Below are positions 24,201-39,200 of a DNA stretch of 64,000 bases, one piece after another. Within the stretch, counting starts at the first letter, position 1. Each line of letters starts with the position of its first letter. Origin of the DNA: Dasysyrphus tricinctus (Eukaryota > Arthropoda > Insecta > Diptera > Syrphidae); assembly GCA_963921185.1 (NCBI GenBank), contig OY992531.1, positions 173,115,365 through 173,179,364 of the forward strand. Reading direction: 5' to 3'. The notes under the pieces were generated by a model. The model was not told the DNA's origin and made no database searches. It saw nothing but the letters and a program-made list of their open reading frames with translations. The position numbers and the translations under genes were made by a program.

Positions 24201-27200
24201 GGGTCAAGGAGTTGGTTTCACAGATAATGCATTATGGTATGTTTATTTGCATGTGTGTGTACAAATATATATTTGTTTTAATAGATACGTGTAGTTAGTA
24301 CTCCTGTTAATTCAATTATATTTGTTTTGTATTGAAATAAATACATCAATGCCATTCATTTTGCTGGAATCCCAATACCATTTCAACTCAACTCAAGTGA
24401 CAAAAACCTGGAGCTCCCGATCCTGCTTGTAAACATAGTAATTTTTAAATAGAGAACCTCTCCCGAACCAACGTGAAGTCGGAAACTCGGAAGGATAAAA
24501 CAAAATGTAAAGCTAGAACTATTAAGGCTTTCTCAAACCAATGCGAAATATTTGGAACGTCAACGAAATTTTTGCCTGCCAAAACCAATGGGATAAAACC
24601 CACGAAAAGTTGCTTTCCAAACAGTCAAAAGAGGAATTGAGGAATATTCCACTTAAGTAAAATGAATCATCCCTCTCTTTTTTTCGTTCCAACTTCACCA
24701 AATGTCAGTTTCACTCCCGTGAGATGAGTATGATTTTCATGTTTTCATGATTTTCATCAACCGACCACTTCAGTAAACTATCAACAATTATTATAGTTCT
24801 ACCTTAATATAAATGACAATAGTCGCGTTGTAAGGTAGAAATATATTAGTCGCAAGCTCACGGCAGTGGTCGGATGTAAATCAGCGAATACATACAAATC
24901 ATATGTCACGCCCATAATGTACTTTTCTTCATTTTCGTTAACTTTTGCTTTCGGAAGTGAATAGAGCGCCCCCGAGTACACTTCGTGGAAGTGAAACTGA
25001 AATTTGTTGAGGTAGGAACGAAAAAAAGAGAAACAGTGAATTATGGCTTTGTTCTGATTTTGACAGTTCAGAAAGATCATTGAATAATTACAAATAGAAG
25101 GGGACACCGAACATTGCTCAAACGACAGTCGCACCAATCATATCCAGTGGCCGCTCATGAAGCTATAATTTTCTTTTCACACAATAATTGGTTTTCTTCT
25201 CGACTAAGTGAGTCTCAAATAAATCCTTTTGTATTTTTCTTAGAGATATAGATACATATGTACGAGTAGATACATATGTAGATACAGCGAAGAAAGGATA
25301 CATATTTTTTTTCTTCAATTTGTGCTTTGATTTTCTTTTGTGAATGAACGCACATGTAGGTATAGGTGCATTTTGAATATATTGGTGTTTGGTGTCCGTC
25401 TCACCGCCATACAGCAACAAAAAGATACAAAACGGTTTCTCTTTTATTTAATTTTAACTAGTGTACATACATGCGATTTTTTAATTTAAATTAAATTATG
25501 GCCAAATTCAAATCAGAATATCTAACTCTCAAAAGTCCACTTAAAGTGTATCCTTCTATTTAAAAGAAAAACATCAGATTTTTATCGCTTAGTTACTAAA
25601 AAAAGGGAGTTACATACCTACATACCTTCAAATGTGTTCTACACCCTGTTTCACGGTTTTAGTTTTAAATTTCAAACATTTTTCATTTGGGTACAGTAAA
25701 AACAAAACTTTAATTAAAAAAAAACTACCTACATCTTTACTATCACTGGTTGCTTTAGTTTCCTTTTTTTATTTATTAAGTACATAATAATACTTATAAT
25801 TTTTATTTTTCTTATCTTAAAAATAACAATGTCTGTATGTACCTACATTTATTCCAAAATCGTTGAAAAAACAATAAATGAGAACAAATTATAAACCATT
25901 ATTTAATTATTTTTATGTGACAGATGGCAGGTACCTATGTAATAAATAGGTACGAATTGAAAATTGAGTACCTACCTACTCGATAATCTATATTAATTGA
26001 TAAGGATCCGTGAAAATCAACGAAAAATTTAAAAGAAGATGGAACAGGTACCTTCCTGCATATAAATATAAAACGACCCATTGGGCGCGTTCAATGTTTG
26101 AATGGATAGCCTATCTAGGATAGCTTTGTATCCATGTATGTGTTTGAACGCAAGTCAGCTGTTGTTGACATTTCTCATAGGATAGCTTTGTATCCTAAAA
26201 TTTTTGGGATAGCTTGGGATCTTTTTTCTGCCAACAGCTGTTTCTTCATTAGCTGTGTTTTAACAAGGGATTACAACAACACAAACCTATCCAGATCGCT
26301 TAAGTTCGGTGTTTGAACGTGGCCATTCACAGCACATAAGTGTGCACACACTCCGCCACACATATACCACCGATCGACCCACCACACTAAAAATCAAAGA
26401 GTGCACACTTGTGTTGTGTGTATGTACCACTTGAGACCAGGGTTGCCACTTTACTGCAATTGCAGTAGATCTACTGCATTTTTTCTCAAAATCAATCTGC
26501 TGCCTCAAAATAAAATCTACTGCACTTGATTTTCCGAACAAAATTACCCTTCACGCCTTAATAATAATATGATATGTTTAATTTATAGCTATTTTGTTTG
26601 TTCTTTTTATGTTTTGAAGAAAAATAAATGTTATATTTTTTGTATTTATCAGTTTTTGTCGAATGACATACTTAGATTTTTGAAAAAATAAATAAATAAA
26701 GATACAGTGGTGGCCATAGAATTAGAAACAACAATTCTAAACGCACTTTATCAACCATAATATTTTTTGTAAGCACCAGCGTGCGTGGCTTGTGTCGTTG
26801 GTCTTTGACAGGTGACATGTTTGTTCTAAATATGAGTTTCCTTGAACGCGAACAGTTTATAAAACACCGATATTTTAGAAAATTCATTTATAGTCGACAT
26901 TTTTGCTGGACACGAAATTAGAAACGACAAAAGAATTGGAAAATTTAAAAATAAAGAAAATTATTATCAATGTGAGTTGATTGTTTTAAGTTTTTTTTTT
27001 TGATTATTTTTATAATATTAATATTAATTAATTAAAAATACAGCGACGAAAATGGGCAAAAATAAGTCTTGTAGTCCAGAACTCCGTAAGCTCATAGTGC
27101 AGTGCTATCAAAACGAAAACGAGTCAATTGATTCCATAGCAAAAAGATTTAGTTGCTCGAAAAAAATGGCATTTGATGCTATTCAAGTCAATAAAAGGAC

Positions 27201-30200
27201 TGGCGCTTTGAAAACCCAAAAAGAAAACCAAAAGATCGAAAATCCACGCCAAAAGAGGACAGATTGATATGCTGAATTAGCAAAGCTGATCCTTTTTTGA
27301 CTTCTGCAAAAATAAAAGAGGTTGTTTCGCTGCAATTGGGTCAAGAGCTATCAGCTTGAACCATAAGGTTCCGACTTCTAGAACATGGGCCACGTGGATG
27401 CATTGCCAGGAAAAAACCACATGTTTCCAAAAAGAATTTGAAGAGGCGTTTGATGTTCGCTAAGCTTCACGCAAATAAAGCCATGGGATTCTGGAAAAAC
27501 ATACTTTGGAGTGATGAATCCAAATTTAACTTGTTCGGGTCAGATGGTAAAGTGTATGTTAGACGCCCTCAGTAGAAGGAATTGGATCCTAAATATACTT
27601 TAAAGACCGTTAAGCATGTAGGAGGAAACATAATGGTTTGGGGTGCGTTCTCGTGACATGGAGTTGGCCCAATAGTAAGAATATATGGTCGAATGGACCA
27701 ACATATTTATAAAGGCATCTTGGAAAATGTCATGTAGCCTTATTCATTTGCACACATGCCCATTAGTTATGTTTTCCAGCACGATAACGATCCAAAGCAT
27801 ACAGCACGGATTGTTAAGCAGTGATTTTTTGATACAAAAACTAATGTTTTGGATTGGCCCGCCCAAAGTCCAGACTTGAATCCTATCGAGAACTTGTGGG
27901 CAGACGTGGAGAGAAGGCTAAAGTCCAAGAACCCAAAAAAAATTCTGAGGAACTTTTTGAAAATATGAAGGAAGTCTGGGAGAGTATACCCTTATCAAGA
28001 TGCCACGCCTTGCTAGAAAGTATGCAGGCAAGATTAGCTGTAGTGACAAAAAATAAGGGATTCCCTACAAAATATTAATTTTTCATCGAACATTTAGAAG
28101 TGTACTATATGTCATGGTCTATTAAAAGAACCACTAACCAACCTCATCAAATTTCCTAAAAAAAAGTTTTGCAATGTAACATTGTTACAAAATTTTTGTT
28201 TGTAATTCTATGGCCACCACTGTATCTACTGCGAAAATATTGAATCTACTGCACTTTTTCTGCAAATCTACTGCGAAAAAATTTCTGAGAAGTGGCAACC
28301 CTGCTTGAGACTTATGTTTTCAAATTAAAAAAAAAAAATTTATTATTTCTTGTCTATGCATCTCAAGATATAAAAAAACAAAACAAAGCCATCATCGTTA
28401 ACATCCCAAATTGCAAGAAAACACTAACAACAAATTTTATTTACTGGACAACACACAACCCAGAAAAGAAAATATAATTTTTATTTCTACCCCATATTTT
28501 CATTAACCTTGAGTCCTCGAATGGCATTGAAAAAAATACCTCAAAAGCAAAACTAAAACGGCTGTTCAATTCGTTGTTGTTGTTCATTTTCACGAAATTT
28601 CCCAAAAGGAACAAACTTTTAAGGAACAAATTTATTAAAGGGGTGTTGTATTTGATAGAGCGATTGCAGCGACAGACTGCCAAACCAGGCCACCTAGTGG
28701 ACGTTTTGCCCGGTGTCCCTTCTATTTGTAGTTATTCAATGGAAAGATACTTTGCATTGGCTATCTAATGAAATCTGTTTCTAACAGCTTCCGACTATTT
28801 AGAATCTCCCGAACCAGTGCGAATCATTCGTTGACCACAACAAAAACATTAATAACAACACGTTGTTGTAAATGAAAACAACACGTTCGTCGTCGTCAAC
28901 GAAAGGTTCGCATTGGTTTGGGTGAGAATTTATAGTTGTACCATAATAATTTACGAAAAGTAGCTTTCCTAAAGGCTTTCCCAAACCAACACGAAATTAA
29001 AGTGAATGATCTCAATTCTAAAAAACAACAAAAAACTGTCTTTGTGAATGCTTCGCTATAATTTGGGCAGAGGCTTTAATCGAAGAGAAAATGTAGACCT
29101 TCTAATTATTTTTTTTTTTTTTTTTTTTTGTGTAAACTACGTTTTAATTCACAACTTTTATCACCAACTAATTGCAATGCAATAATTACAGAACACATTC
29201 AGTGCTTTTTTAGTTCTCCGAGATATCATTTATATCATGTCTCTTAACATGCCTAATTCTAAAAGTCACAAACACGCCTAATTCAATCTCTAAAAGTCAC
29301 AATGACGTTTGGATAAGAATATTTGGTTAATTTTCCGCAGCTAAATCCTTGGATAAAATTAACTAAATTGTGTAAACCATTTCCCATACAAAATTTGACA
29401 GTTCATTAACCAAAAGATAAAATTAACCAAATCGTAAACTTATCTAGTGTTTTAAGGTAGAACTATAATAGTCGGAAGGGCACTGAAGCTAATGTCAAAA
29501 ACCAACGAAAAGTAGCTTTCCGTACCGAAAAAAGGGGAACACACCCATAATGTAACTATCATCTTTCTCTTTTTGGCATTCCAATTTCACCAAATGTCAG
29601 TTTTACTTAAGTGAGGTGCGCTCGGGAGCGCACCTCACTTCCGTAACCAAAGTTGAACGAAACTTGACGAAACGCTCCACTTCGCAATTATAGTCGCGTC
29701 AAATGCTTTCCGTGTATTCGCTTGTTTTCTTCCGACCACTTAAGTGCCCCTCCGAGCATTATAGTTCTAGCTTTACGCAGTTGCATGAATACCCCTAATA
29801 TTTCAATGTTTACATTGTTGTATTTGTTATTTCATTTCGCGTCCATTGAAACAGAATATCAAACGTACGAGTGTGACAAGGAGGTTGAATTTGGCTCTAT
29901 TATATTTATTCTTTGTCTCATGTTCGAAACTAAATTCGAACTTACTCATTTCACTTAAAAAGCTGAATCACTTTTGCGAGTGAAGTGAGATGAATCGGCG
30001 AGTAAGGGGAGTCATCTCATCTCATCTCACTCCCTGAAATAGATGAATCTCGGCACTGGAATGAAAACCAGGTCATTAACGCTAATCATGTTTCGGTGTT
30101 AACGGACGGGTCCAATACATGTGAGGGGTAGGGTCAGGTATCTTCTCAGATAGCCCTCCTATTAACATATCAATAAAGTTTCCAAATTTCTGTGCCTAAT

Positions 30201-33200
30201 TCCAAGTGGAAGTACTAACTTGCAGTCTGCGAAATCGCAAAACACCTTGCCTTACGTTCCTATATGTTTTTTTGTTATTGTTTCAATTACGTGTTTTTGA
30301 GAAGTAAAACAGTATAAACTTTGTTCAGTAGTCAAGTCGATCGAATCTTTTAATGAAATTATATCGATAAAAATTTCCAGTTAAGCTGTTGGATTTATCG
30401 CTATGAAACCACTGACTCATTTGTTCAACACAGCTAAGCGCAGTAAAATGTAGAACAAAATTTTTGATCACACTTTCCATTGAATTTGATAAAAAATCGT
30501 TTTCGGCTTCACATATTTATTTTTGTTTTCACATAATCCGTTATAAATGTTCTTACACCAAGAAATGCGTTTCTGTTTTATCTCTCTTTGACAAAATTCC
30601 ACTCAATCCCACTCAATTGAAAGTTATATACAGGGTGTCCTACAGTCACCACCGCAGAGAGAAATCATGGGTAATTTTAAGTCGAAAAACTTAAGAGGTA
30701 ATTTTCCCGTTTTCGCTACATTTAGAAGTTATAACGGTTTTTACTTGCGATATAGGTACTATAGGGCAAGTTTTGGATTCGTGCAAAAAAAAAATTTCGA
30801 GATAACAATCAAACATGACATTACGATGATAGAGAACACGAAAAAAGTGGGTGGCAAAATTCTGTCTGTCTGTCTGTCTGTCTGTCTGTATGTACCTCAG
30901 CCTACAGCCTAAACCACTGAAGCGATTTTCTTCAAATTTTGGACTTAAGGTTTTTTTGTAACTCTCCAGAGGGGAAATTGAAATTTTTTTTTTAGCTCAA
31001 AAAATAACGGTACTTGCCATACAACCGTTAAGGAAAAGCTTATTTATCTCAAGAACGGCTCCAACGATTTTAATAAAAAAAAATCAGTGTATTATTGTAG
31101 GTATGATTTTCCTTTTAGTAAGAAAAAAAATTACCAAAAACATTTATTAACTGTACCTGCCATATAACGGTTTTTTTTATTTTTGATTTTCTCATTAACC
31201 GCTCATCCGATTTCAATGATATTTTTTGCACAAAAGCTTTGTTAGAATATAAATAATACTGCATACCAAAATTTTTGAAAAAATAAATTTTGGATTTTAA
31301 AAAAAAGATTCAAATTTTTTTTTTTTAAATTCAATATTTCAAAAACGGGTTGATGAATTGTTTTGAAATTTCAGTTTTAAATGTATATTAATATATACTC
31401 AAAATTGGCATACCAAATTTTTTTTTGAAAAATGTTACAAAAATTTTATATATAAAAAATTAATTTTTAAGAAAACGGCTCCAACGATTTTAAAATTTTT
31501 GTTTGCATATATTCATATTTTTTCAAGTAATCAAATGGCATACTTTTTTTTGAGCTCTAAGTTATTTATCATGCTGTTTATACAATTAAAAGAACGATTT
31601 AAATTCTTTTTATACTTTTTCTATAATTACTTGAATATTTTTTAAAGTTCTTAAGCCCCACACAACTTGAACATAAGAGCAAGTACGTGCGATCCAGTCG
31701 TGCATTTTATTTTGATTTTAGAAACCGTTTCTTTTAATTGGCTCTGTCTTTGTCAAACCCCGACCGATTTTTTAATTTCACTAATGCATTTATATTTGCA
31801 TCAGCGTGGCAGTAAAACAGAGCTGAAAAATACTTGATGTTAATTAATTTACACTGCAACCTGGAAATTTTGTACTAAATGCGCCCAAAGAAGTTTCATT
31901 TCAAAAATAAAAAAAAAATCAGTATTTTTCCAAGAATTATTTCGAAACTTTTGCAAGGTTCTTCAATAATTATTTCTTTTGTTACTATTTGAACATACTC
32001 GTATTATTTAATGACTTTCAGTTAAAATTTAAAAATTATTCTTTTTTTATTAGCTTGTCAACGATTATCTTCGTGACAATTATTTCACTCGCCAAAACAT
32101 ACAGAAGAAATCACTAGAGCTTAATATTATTGCCTGTCGACTCATTTTGGTTATAATGCCTGGTCTTGAAACCTCTGCTGTCTTCCAAGTGGAATATGAT
32201 AATCTTATAAATCGAATTTATGGGTGGGCTGAAGAAAGTGTTGAACCACTACAGAGTTATGCGACTGGTCTACTTGCTGCTGCAATGGAAGTTACAGATA
32301 TAGCGGTCACATTTCGAGAACTTAACACACGTCTCGTGCCCAAAATGTTAAAAAGACTCCATGCGTTTCAAGCTGGTAACCTCATGCCTGAAAATGTCCA
32401 CCCTCCTAGTTTAAATAATTCGATTACGGAACAAGAAGACAAATTTGAGAGAATTTTACCGGCATGGATGGCAGACTCAGCACCTGCTAGTCCTGCACCA
32501 ATCGAAGAAGAAAGTGCTGCATTCAAAACTCACAACGGAACTCTTGATAGCTTTCCAAGTACCTCAAACATGTCAATGCTTCATGAAACATCTCGTGATG
32601 CCGGAGGATCGCAGAAATGCCTGAAACGAATGTACATACCAATTCATCCTTATTCAGCAGACACAAGTCAAATGCTTATTATAAGATACCTTACATCAAT
32701 GGGCGAATATCAAGAGTTTCTTGGGCTAGTATTTGAAAACAAGACAATGCAACTGATATGTGGGTATATAAGAAACCTAGACAAACGAGATACTTGCCTT
32801 GCCTTCGAAGCATTGAAATATTTGGCATCTTTGTTATGTCACAAAAAGTTTGCATTAGAATTTATTACTCATGGTGGTTTACAGGTTAGTTTTTTTTTTA
32901 GCATCACTTATAGATATTTTTAGATTTAATGTCGTTTTTAGCTTCTTCTTAAAGTTCCTCGCCCAAGTATAGCTTCAACAGGAGTTTCAATTACTTTGTA
33001 TTATTTAGCATATTGTGAAGATGCCATGGAACGAATCTGTACAATGCCAAAAGCAATGATAACTGACTTAGTTAAATATGCTCTTTGGTTGCTTGGCCGC
33101 TCGTATGATTCTGGAAAATGCCATGCTACAATGTTCTTTGGTTTAAGTTTCCAATTTAAAGTGATCTTAGATGAATTTGATGCTCAAGACGGCCTTAGAA

Positions 33201-36200
33201 AACTTTATAATGTTGTAAGTGTATATATCACAAGTTGTTGATTATCGTTTTGTTTTTAATAAATTAATTCCTTTTTTAAAGATTTCTGTTTTGAAGATCG
33301 TTAATCCACCTGCAAATGACGAAGAAGAATCAGTGACATCTCTTAATGAGGACTTGGAATGTGCGTCACGACAATTTGTGCGACATGTTTTTGTCGCATT
33401 AAAACGTTATATGGAAAGTCATTTGTTTTATAAATACAATTTGTTTATGCGACAACAGTGTCCGACATCAACGGAGTTTTCAAATTCAGCAACGAAAGCC
33501 AATAAAGTGACTTTAGAACAAATAAGTGAACAAGTTAGAACCCTTCAGGAGAACACTCCGGTGCGTGGGCATTGGGCTCCAGTTGATCAACTGTTGAAAC
33601 TTGGTGGCATACAGCTAATACTAAAAGTTATAGCAATGTCTTACGAATGGAATAATGCTGGCAGGTAAGTTACCATTAACCGTAAAAAGTTGTTAATTTG
33701 TTCATGGTGCATTGATCCGCAATTAAATTGCAAGCAGAGCAGAACTCCAACCCAATTATCGTCACCCAAATTTTACATTGTACATTTTTCCCTCTTGAAT
33801 ATCAATTAAAACTGGCGCTCATCAGTTGACTAGGAAGACCTTGTCAATACACAATTTTTATTAAGCTCAGTCCACCTTGCATCGATATTTTTACTAAAAT
33901 AAAACGTGAACTATATCGAACAACATTAAAATACTTAATAATGATTAAGGGTATTCATACAACGGCGTAAAGCCTTAGTAATGTTTTAAACTTCGTAATT
34001 CTGTCACAATTCGTATGGAAAATTGGACTAAATCAGTTTACAACTTTACTATGTTAACGACGTCCCGTTGCATTAATACCTTTATTATTTTTGACCTCTG
34101 ACTGAAATTACAATTGAATAATGCTGGGTCTTCTACTTCACTGATTTATTCCAGTAGTATTTAGAAATTGTATTATAAAAAGAAAAACCTTATAGATCGA
34201 GACCCCACAACAGATTTTAGATGTGAAGGATGGTAAAAAAAAGAAGTATAGGTGCCGAAAGCTTCAGTAAAGATTATAGGCGCGGCCTTAGTGATTAAAC
34301 AGTGCATCGAAAACAAAATATGAATGCAACTCCTAGGGTAATCGCGTTATTCGAAATCGGTTTTCACTCCTCCCTGGATAATAGTCCTCTGATCACAGAT
34401 CACGGAATTTGGGAATTAGGCTTGCCCTCAAAACCAGAGGTTCGGTCAGCCCTTTTGCCTCGAACTCTCTTGGCTTAAGCAGTATTGTATATTCGATGGA
34501 TGTTCGCCCTCCTCGTACACTGCGGCAAATTTGTGTCGAAGAATTTTTGGTTTCAAAGAGCTCAGTACCAGTTCCCCGATGTAGACATGTATTTTTTTTT
34601 TCAAAACGAACCTATGTATATATCGTCACCTGAACGCAAGAACTAGATTTGGCGATAGCAAAGTTCATAGATACCTAGCTACTTGAGAACGAGGAAATAT
34701 AAATGTATTTTAATTCATAAACATCCCATATATAAATTTGGCCCAAAAGTCTTGAAAACTTTTCAAAATATTCCGTTTTTGATATTATATAAATAAAATA
34801 AAATCGAGTTTCCTAGTTATTACACTTTCCTGATAATAACTTCAAAATAACACTGTAATTATTGATTAATGATCTCTTAATTGAATTTTGCGAATACAGT
34901 TATCTTTGCATTTACTTGCTGCAAGCTGCAGCTAGATTCGTTCTGTTCAAGGGGTTAGTCTTTAAACTGTTTAAAATGATTGTATTATTAAAGACTTCTT
35001 AACTGAGTGAGAATTGTATTTGAAGTTGAAGTTCTAAGGTAAAATAAAAAATAAAATTCATCTTTTTATTCAATTAATTGCAGATCTTAAATGATAGGGT
35101 TCTTTTACGTCTTTTACGACGAAGAATGCAATAAACTCTATTCTCCTTCTGATCTGAACATAATAATAATATTTTGTATAAATAATTAAAAATTTTAGAG
35201 CAGAAACAGTACGATCCGCCCTGGATGTCCTCTCCATTTGCTGTGTTGTGCCGAAAGTTTTCCTAGCATTTTGTGAAAGCCTTGAGTTACCAGATAACCC
35301 TTCGTCTTCAGGCATTCATGCTATTTTGGGTGCTGCTGTTGGAGAAATTACTAATGATTCTGATGTACAAAAATCTGCCTTAGCCGTTTTATGTCATTGT
35401 GTGTGCTCACCAATTACAAGAGTAAGTTTAATTCTTTACAGCAAATGTGTTACAAATATTTGACGATTCCTTGCATTTACATAGACTCAACCTGCTTCAT
35501 TAATAAAATGTTACGTTAATCCGAAGAAAAAAAATAATAGCAGCAAAATCTCTGAAGAACTTGTTGAAAAAGTTTGGGAATCTGTTTGCTCTAATAATGG
35601 TATAATCATTCTTCTTCAGTTAATGCAAATAAAAGTTCCTCTTACCGATGCCGATTGTATACGTGGAATGGCGTGTCGAGCTCTAGCTGGACTTGCACGT
35701 TCTGAGCGAGTGCGACAAATTGTTGGTAAATTGCCGTTGTTTGCTAATGGACAGATTCAGCACTTAATGCGAGATCCAATATTGCAAGAAAAACGTACTG
35801 AACATGTTATCTTTCAAAAGTACGCTTTGGAATTGCTAGAGAGGGTTTCTGGAAAAGAAAAACCTTTTAACAATCAGTTAGATCCTTCATTGGCAAATAT
35901 TCATAAAGCAAATGTTGTTGCACAAACTAAAATTCAGTACAACGAACAACAATTATTCCAACTTATACACGATCACTTAGAATCAAAGGGTCTCACTGGG
36001 ACTGCCCAAATGTTACAAAAAGAAGCTGGTCTAACTACATCGACAACACTTACGAAAAGCTTTCACCAATCACCGTTTGACTATAAGGTTTTGCCAACAA
36101 ATGTAATCGCACGTAATCGACTGCGAAATCGAATGCAAGATGTGAATTCAGCAATTAATGGAGTGGCTATATCCGAGGCAGGCAACGAAACAAATATGAA

Positions 36201-39200
36201 TGGGTGTTTCTTAGAACCAATAACTCCAATTAAGCTAGTTAAAAAATCAACCAACACTCCAGGAGCGTCAACAAGTAACAATGCAAGTTCTTCGTCCACT
36301 TCAGCGAGATCATTACAAAAGCAAATTTCGTCAGTTCCAGAGACAACCATGACAGATGAGCCAGTTGCACCCACTATTACACTCGGTACCATTGTGACAG
36401 AATATTTGACAAATCAGCATGCATTATGCAACAATCCTATGACTACGTGTCCACAATTCGATCTATTTACTCCACACAAATGTCCAGATCCTCAACCGAA
36501 CAGAGCATTCGGACCAAATCTTAATTTGACCTCCCGCTGGTTTAGATCACAGGCTGGTTTCAATACAACTCGACTAGACCGACGGTATGTTCATTCGAAC
36601 TTCAATTCGTGGCGCACTATAAGAGCAAATGATTACAATGACATCCAGTTCACTTGTTGCAATATTCTTCCAACTAACAATCTAATTATTGTCGGTACTC
36701 AACAAGGCGAAGCTAAGGCATTCACTTTAAATGAGGGCACCGAACTGTTCTCTTCCTCGTGCCACAGTTATCTAATTGATAGTATCCAGTCAAATAGAAA
36801 AGGTAATCTTGTGTTGACGTCCTGCTCATGGAGATCTCATCTGTGGAATATAGAACGAAATGATTTTGCAAGCTCACTGCAGTTCCACGATGAATTTTAT
36901 TGCGAGTTTAGTAATGTTAACCAAGATAAAATTTTGGGAACACAGACCTATGTAAGTAATTTTGACTTAGAAGAATTTATCATTTTATTTTTTTAATTGC
37001 AGTCAGCGATTGTATATGACCTCACCACAGGAAATAAAATATCAACTTTTACTCCCACAATAGCAAATCAGTATACTAAAAATCGAGCTACATTTTGTCC
37101 AACCGATGAGTTAATTTTATCAGGTACGTTTAAATAGGTAATTATTATTTATTTGCTTTCAATTTTTCCATTTACAAAAAGGTATTATACATTTATTTAA
37201 AGACATGACTGTAAAAAGCCGTCTGCCCAAGGTTGAAAAATTCAATCATCCTTATTGTGACTTCAAATTATCAATTCATTGTTGATAATCGATAAATATG
37301 CAAAGGCGATAGTTAACAAACCAATTGATATAGTTTTTTATCATTAAGAATGATGCAAATTGTAACTTATAAAAACTAGTCCCAAATTGTTGAACATTGT
37401 TCTCAGACAAATTAATTTATTGAAAATCTGATCGAATTTGAAAGAAATTTTTCCACTATTCTAAAACTGAAAATAACCCAAAAGAATCTAAATAAATATT
37501 TTGTATGATGTTGATATTTGTATGGTTTCATAATGTAAATCTGATGTCAGGCTAGTCGACTGTTATTAGCTGCGTTTGATTATCTCCGGGTCTGGGTCGA
37601 GGTTATCTTTTAACATGTATTGCAAAAACCATATGGGATCCAGGTTTCTATCCAGGTTAATTTCAATAACTCAGATATAGGTTTTCACTCTGCACGGCAG
37701 AGGGCTATTTACCATTGTGAATTATGTCAGCGGTTTGTCAGCAGTGTTAGGAATATAGAGGAAAAAAGACAGGCTTTAAATGAAAAACAAATAAACATAC
37801 GAAAAAAAGAGACTGATATACAGCACTATCTTCGCACTAACCCGCATCGTTTTATTTTCATGAGGTGAACCATATGGGTTATGAGCGATAATAAAACGCG
37901 GCTTTTATGAAGTAATTAATTATTTATGAAACAATTAGAATAATCTTACGCGTAAAACAATATGGTATCCTTACCATTATTTTTCCAACTGTCAATTATC
38001 AGAATTCTGACCTTGACGTGAGATTTTAAAAATGCAACAAGAAAAAATATTAACATAATATATGTAGTTTTATTATTTACGATTGTTTTTGATTATTATT
38101 ATTTTTGACTAAAGTTGACCTAAAATCTAGTGGCAAAGTTGCAACCGTCAAAATTGTCAAATTTCTCTCAGATTCGATCATATAAGGTCTAAAATTAATT
38201 TTCAAATAGAAAAATTCGAAAGAATGGCACTAACATAAGTTCCTGTCCCTTGGGAACATTGCGTATCATTTTAGACTTGCTTTTCTAAATTTTATACAAA
38301 TCTTTATTGGAACCACTTTCATATGAAAGTATCTATACATTTACTTTGAAGCACATATTTTAAGACACATATTTCACTTCGATAATGGGTTTCTTTGAAT
38401 TCTGAAATTTAGGACAAAAGAAAAAAAAAACACTACCACAAAAAAATCATTAATTTGTATGTATCAAGAATTGGTGTGAAAAATGATTTTTGTCTCTGTG
38501 CGTTGCTTCGTTCCATTTATGTCAATACAATTTTTTAAATTAATGCTGTATTTTTTAATGAAACAATTAATTGAATAATTTTGAATGAACAACAACAACT
38601 TGTGTGTGTTACCACCAAGTATATAGGCTGGAGTTATAGCTATTTCACGAGAACCACCTCGATCATCAGGCTCCTTTAGTAGTGCTTAGTCTGGTTATAC
38701 TCGTATTAATTGAAAAACTCTTTGCCGTCATCTGGGAGCGAACCATGAACCTTGCAATTAACGGCTTTGAATATTTTTGGAGTTTACTCCTTAAGAATTG
38801 ATTTTCATATAAAGCCCCCGGTATGAAAAAAATATGAGGAGTAAAATCTACTGAAAGAATGAAGTTATGAAACGAAAAAGCGACACCAGAAAAAGAAATT
38901 GCAATGCATTTTTGTCTCACTCGCACTCACTTAAAAAAGTACGAAGTGAAACTTCTTTAGTATCGTTGTGGAAAAAGTGAAGCATTTTTCAAAATAGTGT
39001 GAGTTGCACAAACACAAATACATTGACACAGGGTAGGCGTGCAGCTACACGGCTGAATTCTGGGGCGCCAAAGGGTAGCTAGGTTATTGAGATGCTTTCG
39101 TCATTTTGCCGAGCTATAGGAAAGGCACAGAGATTTTATATCGTAAAAATAGTGAAAAAAGCTTATTAAACTGAATAAAAGAGTAAAATAAGAGTTTATC

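Larger units (their letters stand above)
26438..28303. mobile_element. hAT-like non-autonomous element carrying a Tc1 insertion
   Basis: The perfect TIR CAGGGTTGCCACTT/AAGTGGCAACCCTG is flanked by the 8-bp duplication CTTGAGAC (26430-26437 and 28304-28311). Both ends carry repeated TCTACTGCA motifs. Without the Tc1 element the hAT-like element would be about 350 bp. It has no transposase of its own. Confidence 0.85.

Noticed and set aside
25440..25500. AATTTAAATTAAATTA palindrome as a regulatory site
   Set aside because: Simple AT-rich palindromes are expected at this base composition.
29108..29130. Long T-run as the poly(A) tail of a retrocopy
   Set aside because: No gene-like or SINE-like sequence precedes it on the minus strand and no target duplication was seen.
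37620..37868. 82-codon ORF with CELCQRF, resembling a zinc finger
   Set aside because: It covers a TIR element whose second copy (54573-54911) does not keep this frame, and one CxxC pair is not enough.
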